The notes under the pieces are model-generated. The model saw only the letters and a list, made by a program, of their open reading frames with translations. It was not told the DNA's origin and did not search any database. From contig JABSQO010000002.1 in assembly GCA_013215775.1 (NCBI GenBank), positions 178,325 to 242,324 on the forward strand: a DNA stretch of 64,000 nt, given 5' to 3'. The first letter of the stretch is position 1. Each line of letters starts with the position of its first letter. Below, piece after piece: positions 18,526 through 27,227 of this stretch. Source of the stretch: Piscirickettsiaceae bacterium. Lineage in GTDB: Bacteria; Pseudomonadota; Gammaproteobacteria; Nitrosococcales; Methylophagaceae. The translations under genes and the position numbers were made by a program.

Positions 18526-19395
18526 ATGTCAAGAAATATGAACACAAAAAAAGCACTTGATGTTGTTATCCTTTATTCATCGGGTCATTTGGGTAGTGCA
18601 ATGATAATGAATAAACTACTCAATACACCTGAAATTAATATTGTTGGTGTTGTAAAAGCAGAACCTTTTGATTTGTCTTTTCAAGGTCGGTCAATGATTA
18701 AGAATCATCTTAAGAAAGTAGGATGGAAATTTGCTTGGTTACTACTTTGGCAACGTTGTATTCAGGTCTTAGGATATTTGATTACATTGGTGCTTCCTTT
18801 TTTACGAAAACGGTTAAAACCAGCGTGGAAAATAGCATCTGATAATAATATTCCTGTTTTGTATTGCAAAAATATCAATGATAAAGCCAGTCTGGATTTT
18901 ATCTCTAACGGTAAACCTGATTTATTGGTTTCAGCATATTTTTCACAAATTTTAAAAAAAGAAGTTATTTCGTTACCAAAATTAGGTGTAATTAATTTAC
19001 ACCCGGGATGGTTACCAACATATAAAGGCGCAATGGCTTATTTTTGGGTTTTAAAGAATAATAGTGATAAAGGTGGTGTAACGGTTCATTGGATAGATGA
19101 AGGGATTGATACAGGAGAAATATTGGCTCGAAGGTCTTTTCTTTTACCACAGAATGCAACACAAGAAATTGTGCTCATGTATACAGCTGTCATTGGTGCT
19201 AGATTATTAAAACGTATCGTAAGAAGGCTAATTTCAGGCCAGTCTCCTAAATTGACGCAAGCTGATAATGATGATGAAGATAATTATTATCCAATGCCTA
19301 ATGAACAAGACTTTGAAGCATATTTTGAACGACGGAGATATTTCAGAATACGGGATTTATTTGGTCTTTTGGTGTTCAAAAAATACCGAGAATAG
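18526..19395 (+). CDS. Formyltransferase-fold protein
   Basis: A 289-residue protein with the Rossmann-like formyltransferase fold related to Fmt and PurN. The signature NLHPGWLPTYKGAMAYFWVL carries the HPS/G-LP-YKG box with the catalytic-region His, and WIDEGIDTGEIL is the second family motif (Asp). Between them lies an unusual hydrophobic insert at about residues 65-90 (WKFAWLLLWQRCIQVLGYLI) that could associate with the membrane. It is too short for methionyl-tRNA formyltransferase and lacks the C-terminal OB domain, so a sugar-nucleotide or other amine formylation is more likely; the substrate is unknown. It follows epmA by 21 bases. Base composition looks more AT-rich than the neighbours. 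Confidence 0.65.
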   Translation: MSRNMNTKKALDVVILYSSGHLGSAMIMNKLLNTPEINIVGVVKAEPFDLSFQGRSMIKNHLKKVGWKFAWLLLWQRCIQVLGYLITLVLPFLRKRLKPAWKIASDNNIPVLYCKNINDKASLDFISNGKPDLLVSAYFSQILKKEVISLPKLGVINLHPGWLPTYKGAMAYFWVLKNNSDKGGVTVHWIDEGIDTGEILARRSFLLPQNATQEIVLMYTAVIGARLLKRIVRRLISGQSPKLTQADNDDEDNYYPMPNEQDFEAYFERRRYFRIRDLFGLLVFKKYRE

Positions 19396-19468
19396 TTTAA
19401 ACGTAAAATTTTTGGTGAATGATGAGAACGAGAAGTATTTTTTGGCTATCTACTAGGGAAATAATTTT

Positions 19469-19864
19469 TTGATAAAATGGGTTTTTATAAGTTCTATGGT
19501 TTTTAACTTTGGTTTAGTACAAGCAGGCGGTTTGCTACCTTTTACTAGTGATGGGTGCAGTTCTTTTCCAAACGGCACTATTGAGCAAAGTGAACTTTGG
19601 TTAAAGTGTTGTACGACCCATGATTATGACTATTGGAAGGGTGGTAGTTATAAAGAGCGCGTAGAATCAGATAGAACGTTAAAAGAGTGTGTTATCCATG
19701 TTGGGGAGCCAGAAATTGCTTTATTAATGTTGGCAGGTGTTAGATTTGGGGGTACACCATTTTTACCAACAGCTTTTCGTTGGGGATATGGTTGGCCATA
19801 TCCAAAATTTTATGGTGAATTGACAGAAAACGAACTGTTGCAAGTTAAAAAATTAACAGAATAA
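19469..19864 (+). CDS. Secreted phospholipase A2-like protein
   Basis: A 131-residue protein with a signal peptide (MIKWVFISSMVFNFGLVQA) and the phospholipase A2-like core WLKCCTTHDYDYWKGG: Cys47-Cys48, His51 and Asp52 correspond to the CCxxHD catalytic/calcium motif. Other cysteines (Cys30 in SDGCSSFP, Cys74 in LKECV) may form disulfides. The start is a TTG at 19469, supported by AGGGA 9 bases upstream and by the signal peptide; no in-frame ATG lies nearby upstream. It would act in the periplasm or outside the cell on phospholipids. The family is sparsely characterised in bacteria, so activity is inferred. It converges on the TRAP operon. Confidence 0.6.
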   Translation: MIKWVFISSMVFNFGLVQAGGLLPFTSDGCSSFPNGTIEQSELWLKCCTTHDYDYWKGGSYKERVESDRTLKECVIHVGEPEIALLMLAGVRFGGTPFLPTAFRWGYGWPYPKFYGELTENELLQVKKLTE

Positions 19865-19880
19865 TAACCTCAGGATTTAG

Positions 19881-21182
19881 TTACTCCATCAACCCCGGCA
19901 ACCATAAAGCAACTGATGGGAAGCTAATTAAAATTGCTAATACCACCACTTGAATGATAATAAAGGGTATTACACCACGATAGATAGTGGTGAGTTCAAG
20001 TGTTGGTGCACTGGCTTTTAGGTAGAACAATGAAAAGCCAAAGGGTGGAGTTAAAAATGAGGTTTGTAGGTTTAATGCAATCAGCAATGCAAACCATAAA
20101 GGATCTAAGCCCATATGAATGGCGACAGGGGCAATAATTGGCACTACGATAAAACAAATCTCGATAAAGTCTAAGAAGAAACCCAATACAAAAATCAGCA
20201 GCATACTAACAATCAAGAAGCTCCACTTACCTCCAGGTAACGAGTCAAAAATATCAAAGATAAGATTATCGCCGCCCATGCCAACAAACACTAAACCAAA
20301 AGCGGTGGCACCAATCAGAATAAGAAAGACCATGCTTGTTAGCCGAGTCGTTTGTTGCAGTGCCATTTGTAAATTTTGTAGATTTAATTGACCATGTAAT
20401 ACCGCCAATATTATGGCTCCTAATGCACCGACAGCCGCTGATTCAGTCGGTGAGGCAATACCAAAGAAGATGGAACCTAACACGGCTAGAATCAGAAATA
20501 ATGGTGGTAATAAGCTTTTTAATACCTTGATGGCAAGATGACCATCATCCTGAGGGTTTTGTTTGATCGCTGGTGCTAACTCAGGATGCTGCCAAGCAAT
20601 ATAACCAATATAAGCCATATAACCGAACACTAACATCATGCCGGGCACGGCGGCAGCGACAAAGAGTTGGCCTACAGGTACACCAATTACATCACCGAGT
20701 AATATCAGAATAATACTGGGAGGAATAATTTGCCCCAGTGTGCCAGAAGCGGCAATGGTGCCACTGGCTAAAGAAGGGGCATAACCGTGTTTTAACATGG
20801 CGGGTAGGGCTATGACGGCTAAGGTGACAACAGAGGCGCCAACCACACCTGTCGTTGCAGCTAACAAAGCACCAACAGCGACGACCGAGATAGCTAAACC
20901 GCCTCGTATTCGTCCAAATAATTGCCCCATGGTTTCAAGTAATTCTTCGGCAATTCCTGACTTTTCCAGGATGACTCCCATAAAGACAAATAATGGCACT
21001 GCCAACAAGGTGAAGTTGGTCATAATGCCCCATATTCGTAGCGGCAATAAGTTGAAGAAGTCTAAGCCGAGAAAGATACTGCCAAACCCCAAAGCAACAG
21101 CACCTAAGGTAAAGGCAACGGGAAAGCCTATTAGCAATAAAAGAAACAGTACGGCGAACATGACCAATGCCCACACTTCCAT
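19881..21182 (-). CDS. dctM: TRAP transporter large permease subunit (DctM family)
   Basis: A 433-residue, 12-13 helix membrane protein. LIGFPVAFTLGAVALGFGSI, LLAVPLFVFMGVILEKSGIAEEL and SGTIAASGTLGQIIPPSIILI are classic DctM signatures. With the DctQ subunit it forms the secondary transporter of a TRAP system, which takes up organic acids or other small anions with sodium or protons using a periplasmic binding protein. It overlaps the dctQ stop by one base. No binding protein gene (DctP) is present in the window, so the substrate cannot be named. Confidence 0.92.
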   Translation of the reverse strand: MEVWALVMFAVLFLLLLIGFPVAFTLGAVALGFGSIFLGLDFFNLLPLRIWGIMTNFTLLAVPLFVFMGVILEKSGIAEELLETMGQLFGRIRGGLAISVVAVGALLAATTGVVGASVVTLAVIALPAMLKHGYAPSLASGTIAASGTLGQIIPPSIILILLGDVIGVPVGQLFVAAAVPGMMLVFGYMAYIGYIAWQHPELAPAIKQNPQDDGHLAIKVLKSLLPPLFLILAVLGSIFFGIASPTESAAVGALGAIILAVLHGQLNLQNLQMALQQTTRLTSMVFLILIGATAFGLVFVGMGGDNLIFDIFDSLPGGKWSFLIVSMLLIFVLGFFLDFIEICFIVVPIIAPVAIHMGLDPLWFALLIALNLQTSFLTPPFGFSLFYLKASAPTLELTTIYRGVIPFIIIQVVVLAILISFPSVALWLPGLME

Positions 21183-21697
21183 TATTGGGTCTCCGAATGA
21201 TTGCTTAGTTTGATAATGTTTCTGAGTATTTCAGCCAGACCTTGCAGAATAAGCAGGCCAAAGGCGAGCAACAAACTCCCTTTGAGTAAGAATCGATGAG
21301 GCAAACCACCCGGATCGGGTGAGCCTTCATGGTAATAGAAAGCATTTTCTACAAATGGCCAAGAGGTAATTAAGACCAAAATACAAAAAGGTAATAATAG
21401 AAATAATGTGCCAAAAATATTGATTAAGGCACGTTGTTTATCAGATACAAATCGACTTTGATAAATAATATCGACTCGCACATGTTGATCATGTTTGAGC
21501 GTGTAAGCCGAACCTAATAAAAATATTAGGGCGAATAAATGCCATTCAAGTTCTTGTAATGCGACGGAACCTTGTTGGAATAGATAGCGCATAGCAACGT
21601 CATAGCAAATCAATAGTACCATTGCCAATATTAACCATGAGGCGGTACGTCCTACCCACTCGACTATTGCATCAACTATTAAAACGAAGGATTTCAT
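21182..21697 (-). CDS. dctQ: TRAP transporter small permease subunit (DctQ family)
   Basis: A 171-residue protein with four predicted membrane helices and the DctQ-like sequence LQELEWHLFALIFLLGSAYTL followed by KHDQHVRVDII. The sequence resembles the subfamily annotated for mannitol or chloroaromatic compounds, but that label is not proof of substrate. Its ATG overlaps the stop of the response regulator gene (ATGA) and its stop overlaps the dctM start, so the three genes are translationally coupled. Confidence 0.88.
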   Translation of the reverse strand: MKSFVLIVDAIVEWVGRTASWLILAMVLLICYDVAMRYLFQQGSVALQELEWHLFALIFLLGSAYTLKHDQHVRVDIIYQSRFVSDKQRALINIFGTLFLLLPFCILVLITSWPFVENAFYYHEGSPDPGGLPHRFLLKGSLLLAFGLLILQGLAEILRNIIKLSNHSETQ

Positions 21698-22317
21698 CAG
21701 GATTCTGATTGTTGGATAAGCAGTTGTTTGGCAATGATCACGGCTTGGGTTCTGTTTTCAGCATTCAGTGTTTGTAATATGGCACGAACGTGTAATTTAA
21801 CCGTGTGCTCACTCAAGTCGAGATTGAGTGCAATGCGTTTATTTGATTCACCTTGGCAGAGCAATGTGAGGACATCCTGTTGTCTGGGAGTGAGATCATT
21901 AAGTGATGAGTCTTTTGACGTATTAGTCGGGTGATTGGGGTGAATTGAAATACCATTGCTAAGCATTAATTTAATGGCATTGAGCATGTCATCACTTTTC
22001 ATTGATTTTGACATATAGCCTAATGCACCTGCTTGAAGCGCAAGTTGTGAGTCTTTTGGATCGTTAGATGAGGTCACTACGATGATCGGAGTATTAGGAT
22101 GTCGTGCTGAAAGCTGGGCAATACCTTCGTAATAGCTTAGCCCCGGCATATTGAGATCTACCAGGATTAAGTCCCAGTTATCAGTTGTATTAGCGATCTG
22201 TAGTAACTCGGTATAACTCGTTGAAAGATGGATATCAGTTGGTCCATCCAAACGTTGAACTAAGATTGAAAGCGCATCTCGATAGAGTTCATGATCATCG
22301 GCAATAAGAATTTTCAT
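21697..22317 (-). CDS. LuxR/NarL-type response regulator
   Basis: A 206-residue regulator. The receiver domain shows the acidic pair in IADDHELYRDAL, the phosphorylation site Asp54 in ILVDLNMPG and the conserved Lys in YMSKSMK. The C-terminal LuxR helix-turn-helix is LTPRQQDVLTLLCQGESNKRIALNLDLSEHTVKLHV. I use the ATG at 22317 because MKILIADD is the usual receiver start, not the upstream one at 22335. It leads the dctQ-dctM operon and is divergent from a hybrid kinase, so it very likely receives phosphate from that kinase and regulates the transporter. Confidence 0.88.
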   Translation of the reverse strand: MKILIADDHELYRDALSILVQRLDGPTDIHLSTSYTELLQIANTTDNWDLILVDLNMPGLSYYEGIAQLSARHPNTPIIVVTSSNDPKDSQLALQAGALGYMSKSMKSDDMLNAIKLMLSNGISIHPNHPTNTSKDSSLNDLTPRQQDVLTLLCQGESNKRIALNLDLSEHTVKLHVRAILQTLNAENRTQAVIIAKQLLIQQSES

Positions 22318-22370
22318 ATGACGATAATAGAGCAATTTTGTATATTTTCCAGTTAATTAATTATTGATGT

Positions 22371-24593
22371 ATGCTGATGCTGATGAATTCGAAAAGCATT
22401 AATTTAAAACAGTTATTTAAAGATAAGCGAGTACGCATCCAAGCTTTTATTGCATTACTGATATTGGCAATAGGCTTTGTATTGTCGATTGCTGGTTTTG
22501 TTGAGTTACAGGATATTGCAAAGCAACGTTTGTATCTTCAAACACAACATCACACTGAAGCCCAGCTTAAGCAAGTTCAAACTAATATTGATATTTCTCT
22601 TGATTCTTTAATTGAAATTGCTGGATTGTATTATGCGACTGGTGATGTTTCGCAATCACAGTTAGCGAGTTACATCGCTTCTGATACCAAATATCATTCA
22701 GGTACAGTTGCACTCGGTTGGGTACCAAAAGTAATGGCAAAAGATATCGTAGCATTTGAAACTGAAATGCAACAACGCGATAGTGATTTTCATGTTTATG
22801 AAGTGACAGGACATGGTATGCCCACATTCGTCAGACAAGGAAAAGACGCCTTTCCTATAAAAGCGATTATTTCGCCCAATAATGGCAGCCTGAAAGCCGG
22901 TTTTAATTTGGCTTCTATTGCTTCTCGTAAACGGACGATGAAGAAGGCGGAACGGATACAAGCTACAGCGGTTACCCCTCGAATTTCATTATTTTCTGGT
23001 AGCCAACAGTTTTATGGTTTTCAAGCCTTGCATCCGGTGTTTGATAGAAATGAGCTTGGACAAGATCTGCTTGCGGGTTTTGTAATGGGTAATTATGGCA
23101 TTAAGGCGCTGATTGAAGATGTATTTCTGGATGATAGCGAACAGCTTGATATTGCGTTATATGATGCCAACACATCAAGTCAGCAATTACTTTATTCATC
23201 AACAGAACGACTTACCACCGTTGATGATGTTAGAAACCAGAATCAACCACATTGGACTTATCCTCTAACAGTGGCTGATCAACAGTGGTTGATGGCAGTA
23301 TTTCCGAACACTAGTGCATTAACTAACAACGCATCATGGTTACCTTATACCGGATTAATTGCAGGTGGTTTAATCACTTTATTATTAACACTATATTTAT
23401 TTGTGTCATTGATTAGGACTCGACAACTGGCCCAATTATCGATTGATTTAGCAGGCACCGAAACTCAACTTAATATTCAAACTCAACTTAAGAAAGAGGC
23501 TGATAAAGCGAATCAAGCAAAATCTGGCCTATTAACAGCAGCAAGTCATGATTTAAGGCAACCGTTACATACCATCGGTTTATTAACGACTTTATTAAAA
23601 GACAGTAAGCATAAGACGGAGCGTACGAAATTGATCGACAATATATTGGCTGCTGTTGATGGTATGAATACTATGTTTATCAGCTTATTAGATATTAGTT
23701 TACTAGAATCAAACCAGCTGCCCATTAAGAAAGATCATTTTTATTTGCAGGATGTGTTGGATAAATTAGTGGTTGATTTTTCGGCACAAGCCAAAGAAAA
23801 AGGCCTAACTTTTTCACATGTAGAAACATCGGTATGTGTGGTAACCGATCAAGCCTTATTAGGACGGATTTTACTCAATTTATTATCGAATGCTTTTCGA
23901 TATACGCCAAATGGGAAGATATTGTTAGGCTGTAGAAGGTTAAAAAATCATATCAGAATCTGTGTGTTAGATACGGGAATTGGCCTGTCAGAAGAAGCAA
24001 TTGACCACATATTTGTATCCTTCTATCGTGAAAAGCAAGCTAAGCAGTTAACGGATAAAGGTTTGGGTTTAGGTCTTGCCATCGTACAAGAAGCATCGAG
24101 TTTATTAGGGCTCAATATGGGGATGCAATCACAATTAGAGAAAGGTTCAGTTTTTTATGTTGATGTGCCTTACGGTGATCCTGCTTTAATTGGTGAAGTT
24201 CAAGTTGTGAAACATCAATCCTCAGTGAATAAATTGATATGGGTTATTGAAGATGATGAGACGATACGGTTTGCCCTCGAGAAGGTATTACAGTCATGGC
24301 AGTGCCGGATAGAGAGTTTAGTATCAGGCAAAGAAACTCAGATATTACTCGCGAAAAATACGGAGATGCCCGATGTCATCATTGCAGATTATCAGTTGAT
24401 TAATGAGACAGGGCTTGAATTGGTACTTCAAATACGAGAGCATTATCAACACACGATTCCCGCCATTATTATAACGGGCACAGTCGACTTAAAAGTACGT
24501 GAATTAGTCGAGCAGGCGGGATGCCAATTTATGACGAAGCCTGTTAAACCGGATGCCCTAAATCTTATTCTGCATCAAATAGAAGATATCTAA
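22371..24593 (+). CDS. CHASE-domain hybrid sensor histidine kinase
   Basis: A 740-residue membrane kinase. Residues 22-44 form the first membrane helix, about 55-315 a periplasmic CHASE-type sensor (VALGWVPKV, FQALHPVF), about 324-348 the second membrane helix, then HisKA with His393 in ASHDLRQPLH, an HATPase domain (NLLSNAFRYTPNG, DTGIGLSEEA, GLGLGLAIVQEA) and a C-terminal receiver (VIEDDETIRFAL, IIADYQL, MTKPVKP). No HPt domain is present, so phosphate must pass directly to the partner regulator or through another HPt protein. Starts at 22371, 22377 or 22383 are possible. The gene is divergent from the regulator-dctQ-dctM operon. Confidence 0.88.
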   Translation: MLMLMNSKSINLKQLFKDKRVRIQAFIALLILAIGFVLSIAGFVELQDIAKQRLYLQTQHHTEAQLKQVQTNIDISLDSLIEIAGLYYATGDVSQSQLASYIASDTKYHSGTVALGWVPKVMAKDIVAFETEMQQRDSDFHVYEVTGHGMPTFVRQGKDAFPIKAIISPNNGSLKAGFNLASIASRKRTMKKAERIQATAVTPRISLFSGSQQFYGFQALHPVFDRNELGQDLLAGFVMGNYGIKALIEDVFLDDSEQLDIALYDANTSSQQLLYSSTERLTTVDDVRNQNQPHWTYPLTVADQQWLMAVFPNTSALTNNASWLPYTGLIAGGLITLLLTLYLFVSLIRTRQLAQLSIDLAGTETQLNIQTQLKKEADKANQAKSGLLTAASHDLRQPLHTIGLLTTLLKDSKHKTERTKLIDNILAAVDGMNTMFISLLDISLLESNQLPIKKDHFYLQDVLDKLVVDFSAQAKEKGLTFSHVETSVCVVTDQALLGRILLNLLSNAFRYTPNGKILLGCRRLKNHIRICVLDTGIGLSEEAIDHIFVSFYREKQAKQLTDKGLGLGLAIVQEASSLLGLNMGMQSQLEKGSVFYVDVPYGDPALIGEVQVVKHQSSVNKLIWVIEDDETIRFALEKVLQSWQCRIESLVSGKETQILLAKNTEMPDVIIADYQLINETGLELVLQIREHYQHTIPAIIITGTVDLKVRELVEQAGCQFMTKPVKPDALNLILHQIEDI

Positions 24594-24627
24594 TCCTAAA
24601 GGATTAATCCCTCAGGGGTATTTTTTT
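24591..24627 (+). terminator. Terminator after the hybrid kinase gene
   Basis: Two adjacent short hairpins (TAATCC/GGATTA at 24591-24606 and ATCCC/GGGGT at 24607-24619) are followed by seven T residues at 24621-24627. The second stem directly before the T-run gives it terminator character, though the stem is only five pairs. Confidence 0.5.
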
Positions 24628-24683
24628 ACCTCAACTGAAATAGCATAATTTAATTCCCTTTTAAATTCATATGGAAGAGAGTT

Positions 24684-25184
24684 ATGTTACATACAATAAT
24701 CAAAACAACAGTAACAGTAGTGTTATTAACCAGTGCAATAACAAGCTTTGCTGGCAATCTGACTGTTACTAAAGAAATTACCGTTAACGCCAGTCCTGAA
24801 ACTACTTGGAAAATGGTAGGAAATTTCAACCACCTCGATGTATGGCATCCAGTAGTCGTTGCAAGCGAATTAACACAAGGAAGTAGCCAATCGGCAGGCG
24901 CAGTACGTTTATTGACTCTCGGTAATGGAGCAACAATTACTGAAAAATTAGTGGCCAATAACAATGCGCTAAGAAGTTATACCTATGCGATTACTGAGTC
25001 ACCACTGCCAATTTCTGACTATGTTTCAACCATTACTGTATCAGCAGCTCAAGATGGTAAATCGACGGTGACATGGAGTTCAAGTTTTGATGCCAATGGT
25101 GCAACAAATGAAGAAGCCATTAATACAATTGCTGGTATTTATGATGCTGGTTTAAATAGCTTAGATAAACATTTCAATAAATAA
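24684..25184 (+). CDS. Secreted SRPBCC (START-like) family protein
   Basis: A 166-residue protein with a signal peptide (MLHTIIKTTVTVVLLTSAITSFA) and an SRPBCC/polyketide cyclase-like domain: VTKEITVNASPETTWKMVGNF, W.PVVVASEL, and ..TVTWSSSFDANG. This fold makes a deep cavity that binds hydrophobic ligands; the family includes lipid carriers and cyclases. Export to the periplasm is clear from the signal; the ligand is unknown. The gene stands alone between two terminators. Confidence 0.75.
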   Translation: MLHTIIKTTVTVVLLTSAITSFAGNLTVTKEITVNASPETTWKMVGNFNHLDVWHPVVVASELTQGSSQSAGAVRLLTLGNGATITEKLVANNNALRSYTYAITESPLPISDYVSTITVSAAQDGKSTVTWSSSFDANGATNEEAINTIAGIYDAGLNSLDKHFNK

Positions 25185-25195
25185 GAATTAGTTTG

Positions 25196-25229
25196 GCCCT
25201 TGATAATGGAATATTGAGGGCATTTTTTT
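25196..25229 (+). terminator. Intrinsic terminator after the SRPBCC gene
   Basis: GCCCTTGATA and TATTGAGGGC form a ten-pair stem (two G-U pairs) with a six-base loop, followed by seven T residues after an A. Strong intrinsic terminator. Confidence 0.85.
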
Positions 25230-25310
25230 GTCTGTAAAATACTGAGCCATCAGACTAAAGAATGATTTCATGGTACAGTTTCTATTGCTAGTAATTACAA
25301 GGTAGAGACA

Positions 25311-25703
25311 ATGGCTGAAAAAGAACAATTAAAACAAAATCTACAAAACCCTAATCAATGGCGTCGAATTCTTTACATGCTATTGTTCTGGATTGTTTTA
25401 TATTTGGTCATGATGGTCACTGGTGCATTAATTTTGATTCAGGTTTTATTTGCACTGATTACAGGTTCGGATAATGAAAATTTACGAAAATTTTCTGCTG
25501 ATTTAACCAAATATATTAATCAAATTATCTTATTCCTAACCTACAATGAAAATAGAAAACCTTTTCCATTCGCTGCGTGGGGTGAATTAGAAGCCCAAGA
25601 GCCACCACCGGTAGAAGAAGATATTTTAGACATTGATGAAGTGGATGAACATGAGTCAATAATGGGTGATGCACCGTCAGATGATGATAAACCTGCTAAT
25701 TAA
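25311..25703 (+). CDS. DUF4389 domain membrane protein
   Basis: A 130-residue protein with a hydrophobic core (YMLLFWIVLYLVMMVTGALI, then LIQVLFALITG), the DUF4389 motif LRKFSADLTKYINQIILFLTYN, and an acidic C-terminal tail. DUF4389 proteins are small inner-membrane proteins of unknown role. It is separated from the upstream gene by a terminator and from yaaA by 18 bases, so it probably shares a transcript with yaaA. Confidence 0.75.
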   Translation: MAEKEQLKQNLQNPNQWRRILYMLLFWIVLYLVMMVTGALILIQVLFALITGSDNENLRKFSADLTKYINQIILFLTYNENRKPFPFAAWGELEAQEPPPVEEDILDIDEVDEHESIMGDAPSDDDKPAN

Positions 25704-25721
25704 ATATTAAACTTCATACAA

Positions 25722-26486
25722 ATGTTAATTGTTATTTCTCCTGCAAAAACGTTGGATTTTGATGCTGTCCCCGTCATCTCGGAATATAGCCAGCCACGAT
25801 TTTTAGCACAATCACAGCAACTTATTGATGACTTGAAAAAGTTATCCGTCACCGATGTAGCATCATTGATGAAGCTAAGTGATAAATTAGCTGGCTTGAA
25901 TATGGCTCGATTCCAAACATGGTCACACCCCTTTGATTTAACGAATGCCAAACAAGCGATTTTGGCCTTTAAGGGTGATGTATATACAGGATTGGACGCG
26001 GATAGTTTAGATGCGACTGGTTTTGAGTTTATGCAGCAGCATTTACGGATTTTATCGGGTCTGTATGGCGTATTACGTCCATTAGACTTGATGCAGGCCT
26101 ATCGGCTAGAAATGGGCACTAAATTTAGCAATGCCAACGGCACAAATTTATACCAGTTTTGGGGTGGTCAACTTCGAGAATCAATTGAAAGTGAATTATC
26201 AGATGGTGTCCTGATCAATTTAGCCTCGAATGAATACTTTAAAGCTTTGCAGGCTAATAAATTGAATGTTCGAATTATTACGCCAATCTTTAAAGACTGG
26301 AAAAATGGCCAGTATAAAATGATCAGTTTTTATGCTAAAAAAGCACGAGGATTAATGACTCGTTATATTATCGACCATCAAATTAATGAACCTGAACAGA
26401 TGCAGAAATTTGATAGTGATGGTTATCGATTCAGTGCCGACATGTCACATGGTGATGAGTGGGTATTTATCCGTGACCATGATTGA
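25722..26486 (+). CDS. yaaA: Peroxide stress protein YaaA
   Basis: A 254-residue protein starting MLIVISPAKTLDFDAVP, the highly conserved YaaA start, with FKGDVYTGLDADSL, ILSGLYGVLRPLDLMQAYRLEMG and ending near MSHGDEWVFIRD. In E. coli YaaA lowers free iron during hydrogen peroxide stress and limits DNA damage. Length and motifs are complete. It follows the DUF4389 gene and converges with the DUF5610 gene. Confidence 0.95.
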   Translation: MLIVISPAKTLDFDAVPVISEYSQPRFLAQSQQLIDDLKKLSVTDVASLMKLSDKLAGLNMARFQTWSHPFDLTNAKQAILAFKGDVYTGLDADSLDATGFEFMQQHLRILSGLYGVLRPLDLMQAYRLEMGTKFSNANGTNLYQFWGGQLRESIESELSDGVLINLASNEYFKALQANKLNVRIITPIFKDWKNGQYKMISFYAKKARGLMTRYIIDHQINEPEQMQKFDSDGYRFSADMSHGDEWVFIRDHD

Positions 26487-26498
26487 TTATTGAACGGG

Positions 26499-27065
26499 CT
26501 ATTCTTCTACGTTAAAACTCTCGATAAAAGCAGCCAGTTTTTCTTGCACAAGATCGTATGTTTTATCGATGTTACTGGCAATCTCACCTTGCAAAACATT
26601 TAGGCTGGTTAAAATATCACGAGCTTCAGTAAAGCCGGTATCAATACCCCCACTGATAATATCAACAAAAGCAGTGACAGCTTCCTCTTGAGATAATTCA
26701 GGGTGTTGTTGTTGATATAAAGATAAGAAGCCAGTGCTTAATGAAACAATACGATCAGCAGTAGCCTCAGGGCTAACATCTATACCAGCTTCATAAGCAG
26801 TTTGAATTGAATCATCGCCAAAGGTTTCTCTTAAGGCTTCATTAATGCCTTCTAACGCAGTTTTGAGTACTAATGACTGTGAGTCATTACCCGCCGTTAA
26901 ATTTGCATTGATTGTCGATTCTAATATAGCGGCATTAAGTTGTTTTTTAGCTGCATTTTTTGCATGAGCTAATTCAGACACTTCAGGCCCAATAGGCCCA
27001 CTTTCTTTCTTATCGTCAGCTTTAGCTAAAGATCTTACAGATTGACTGAATAATTGAACATCCAT
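26499..27065 (-). CDS. DUF5610 domain-containing protein
   Basis: A 188-residue soluble protein, mostly helical. The C-terminal half contains IDVSPEATADRIVSLSTGF, YQQQHPELSQEEAVTAFVDII and GGIDTGFTEARDIL, which I recognise as the DUF5610 family of unknown function. I start at the ATG at 27065, preceded by GGAGG on the minus strand, not the upstream ATG at 27086. No signal peptide or membrane segment is seen. It is divergent from htpG across a 162-base gap that holds the htpG heat-shock promoter. Confidence 0.65.
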   Translation of the reverse strand: MDVQLFSQSVRSLAKADDKKESGPIGPEVSELAHAKNAAKKQLNAAILESTINANLTAGNDSQSLVLKTALEGINEALRETFGDDSIQTAYEAGIDVSPEATADRIVSLSTGFLSLYQQQHPELSQEEAVTAFVDIISGGIDTGFTEARDILTSLNVLQGEIASNIDKTYDLVQEKLAAFIESFNVEE

Positions 27066-27157
27066 AGTACCCTCCAGAGGTAACACTCCATAATCACCTT
27101 AGCGGTAAATTTAACAACAACTTGAATAATTAGTCAGCAAGAAATCAACAAGAATGA

Positions 27158-27186
27158 CTTGAACTATTAGGTCAGCGTCCCCATCT
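27158..27186 (+). promoter_or_regulatory. Sigma-32 (heat-shock) promoter of htpG
   Basis: CTTGAA (27158-27163) and CCCCATCT (27179-27186) match the sigma-32 consensus CTTGAAA / CCCCATNT almost perfectly with a 15-base spacer, inside the 11-16 base range. The predicted start is near 27193, about 35 bases before the htpG ATG, with a GGAGG ribosome-binding site at 27213-27217. Confidence 0.85.
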
Positions 27187-27227
27187 GCTCATTTAAGTTA
27201 AGAAAAGCCGATGGAGGCAATATTTCA

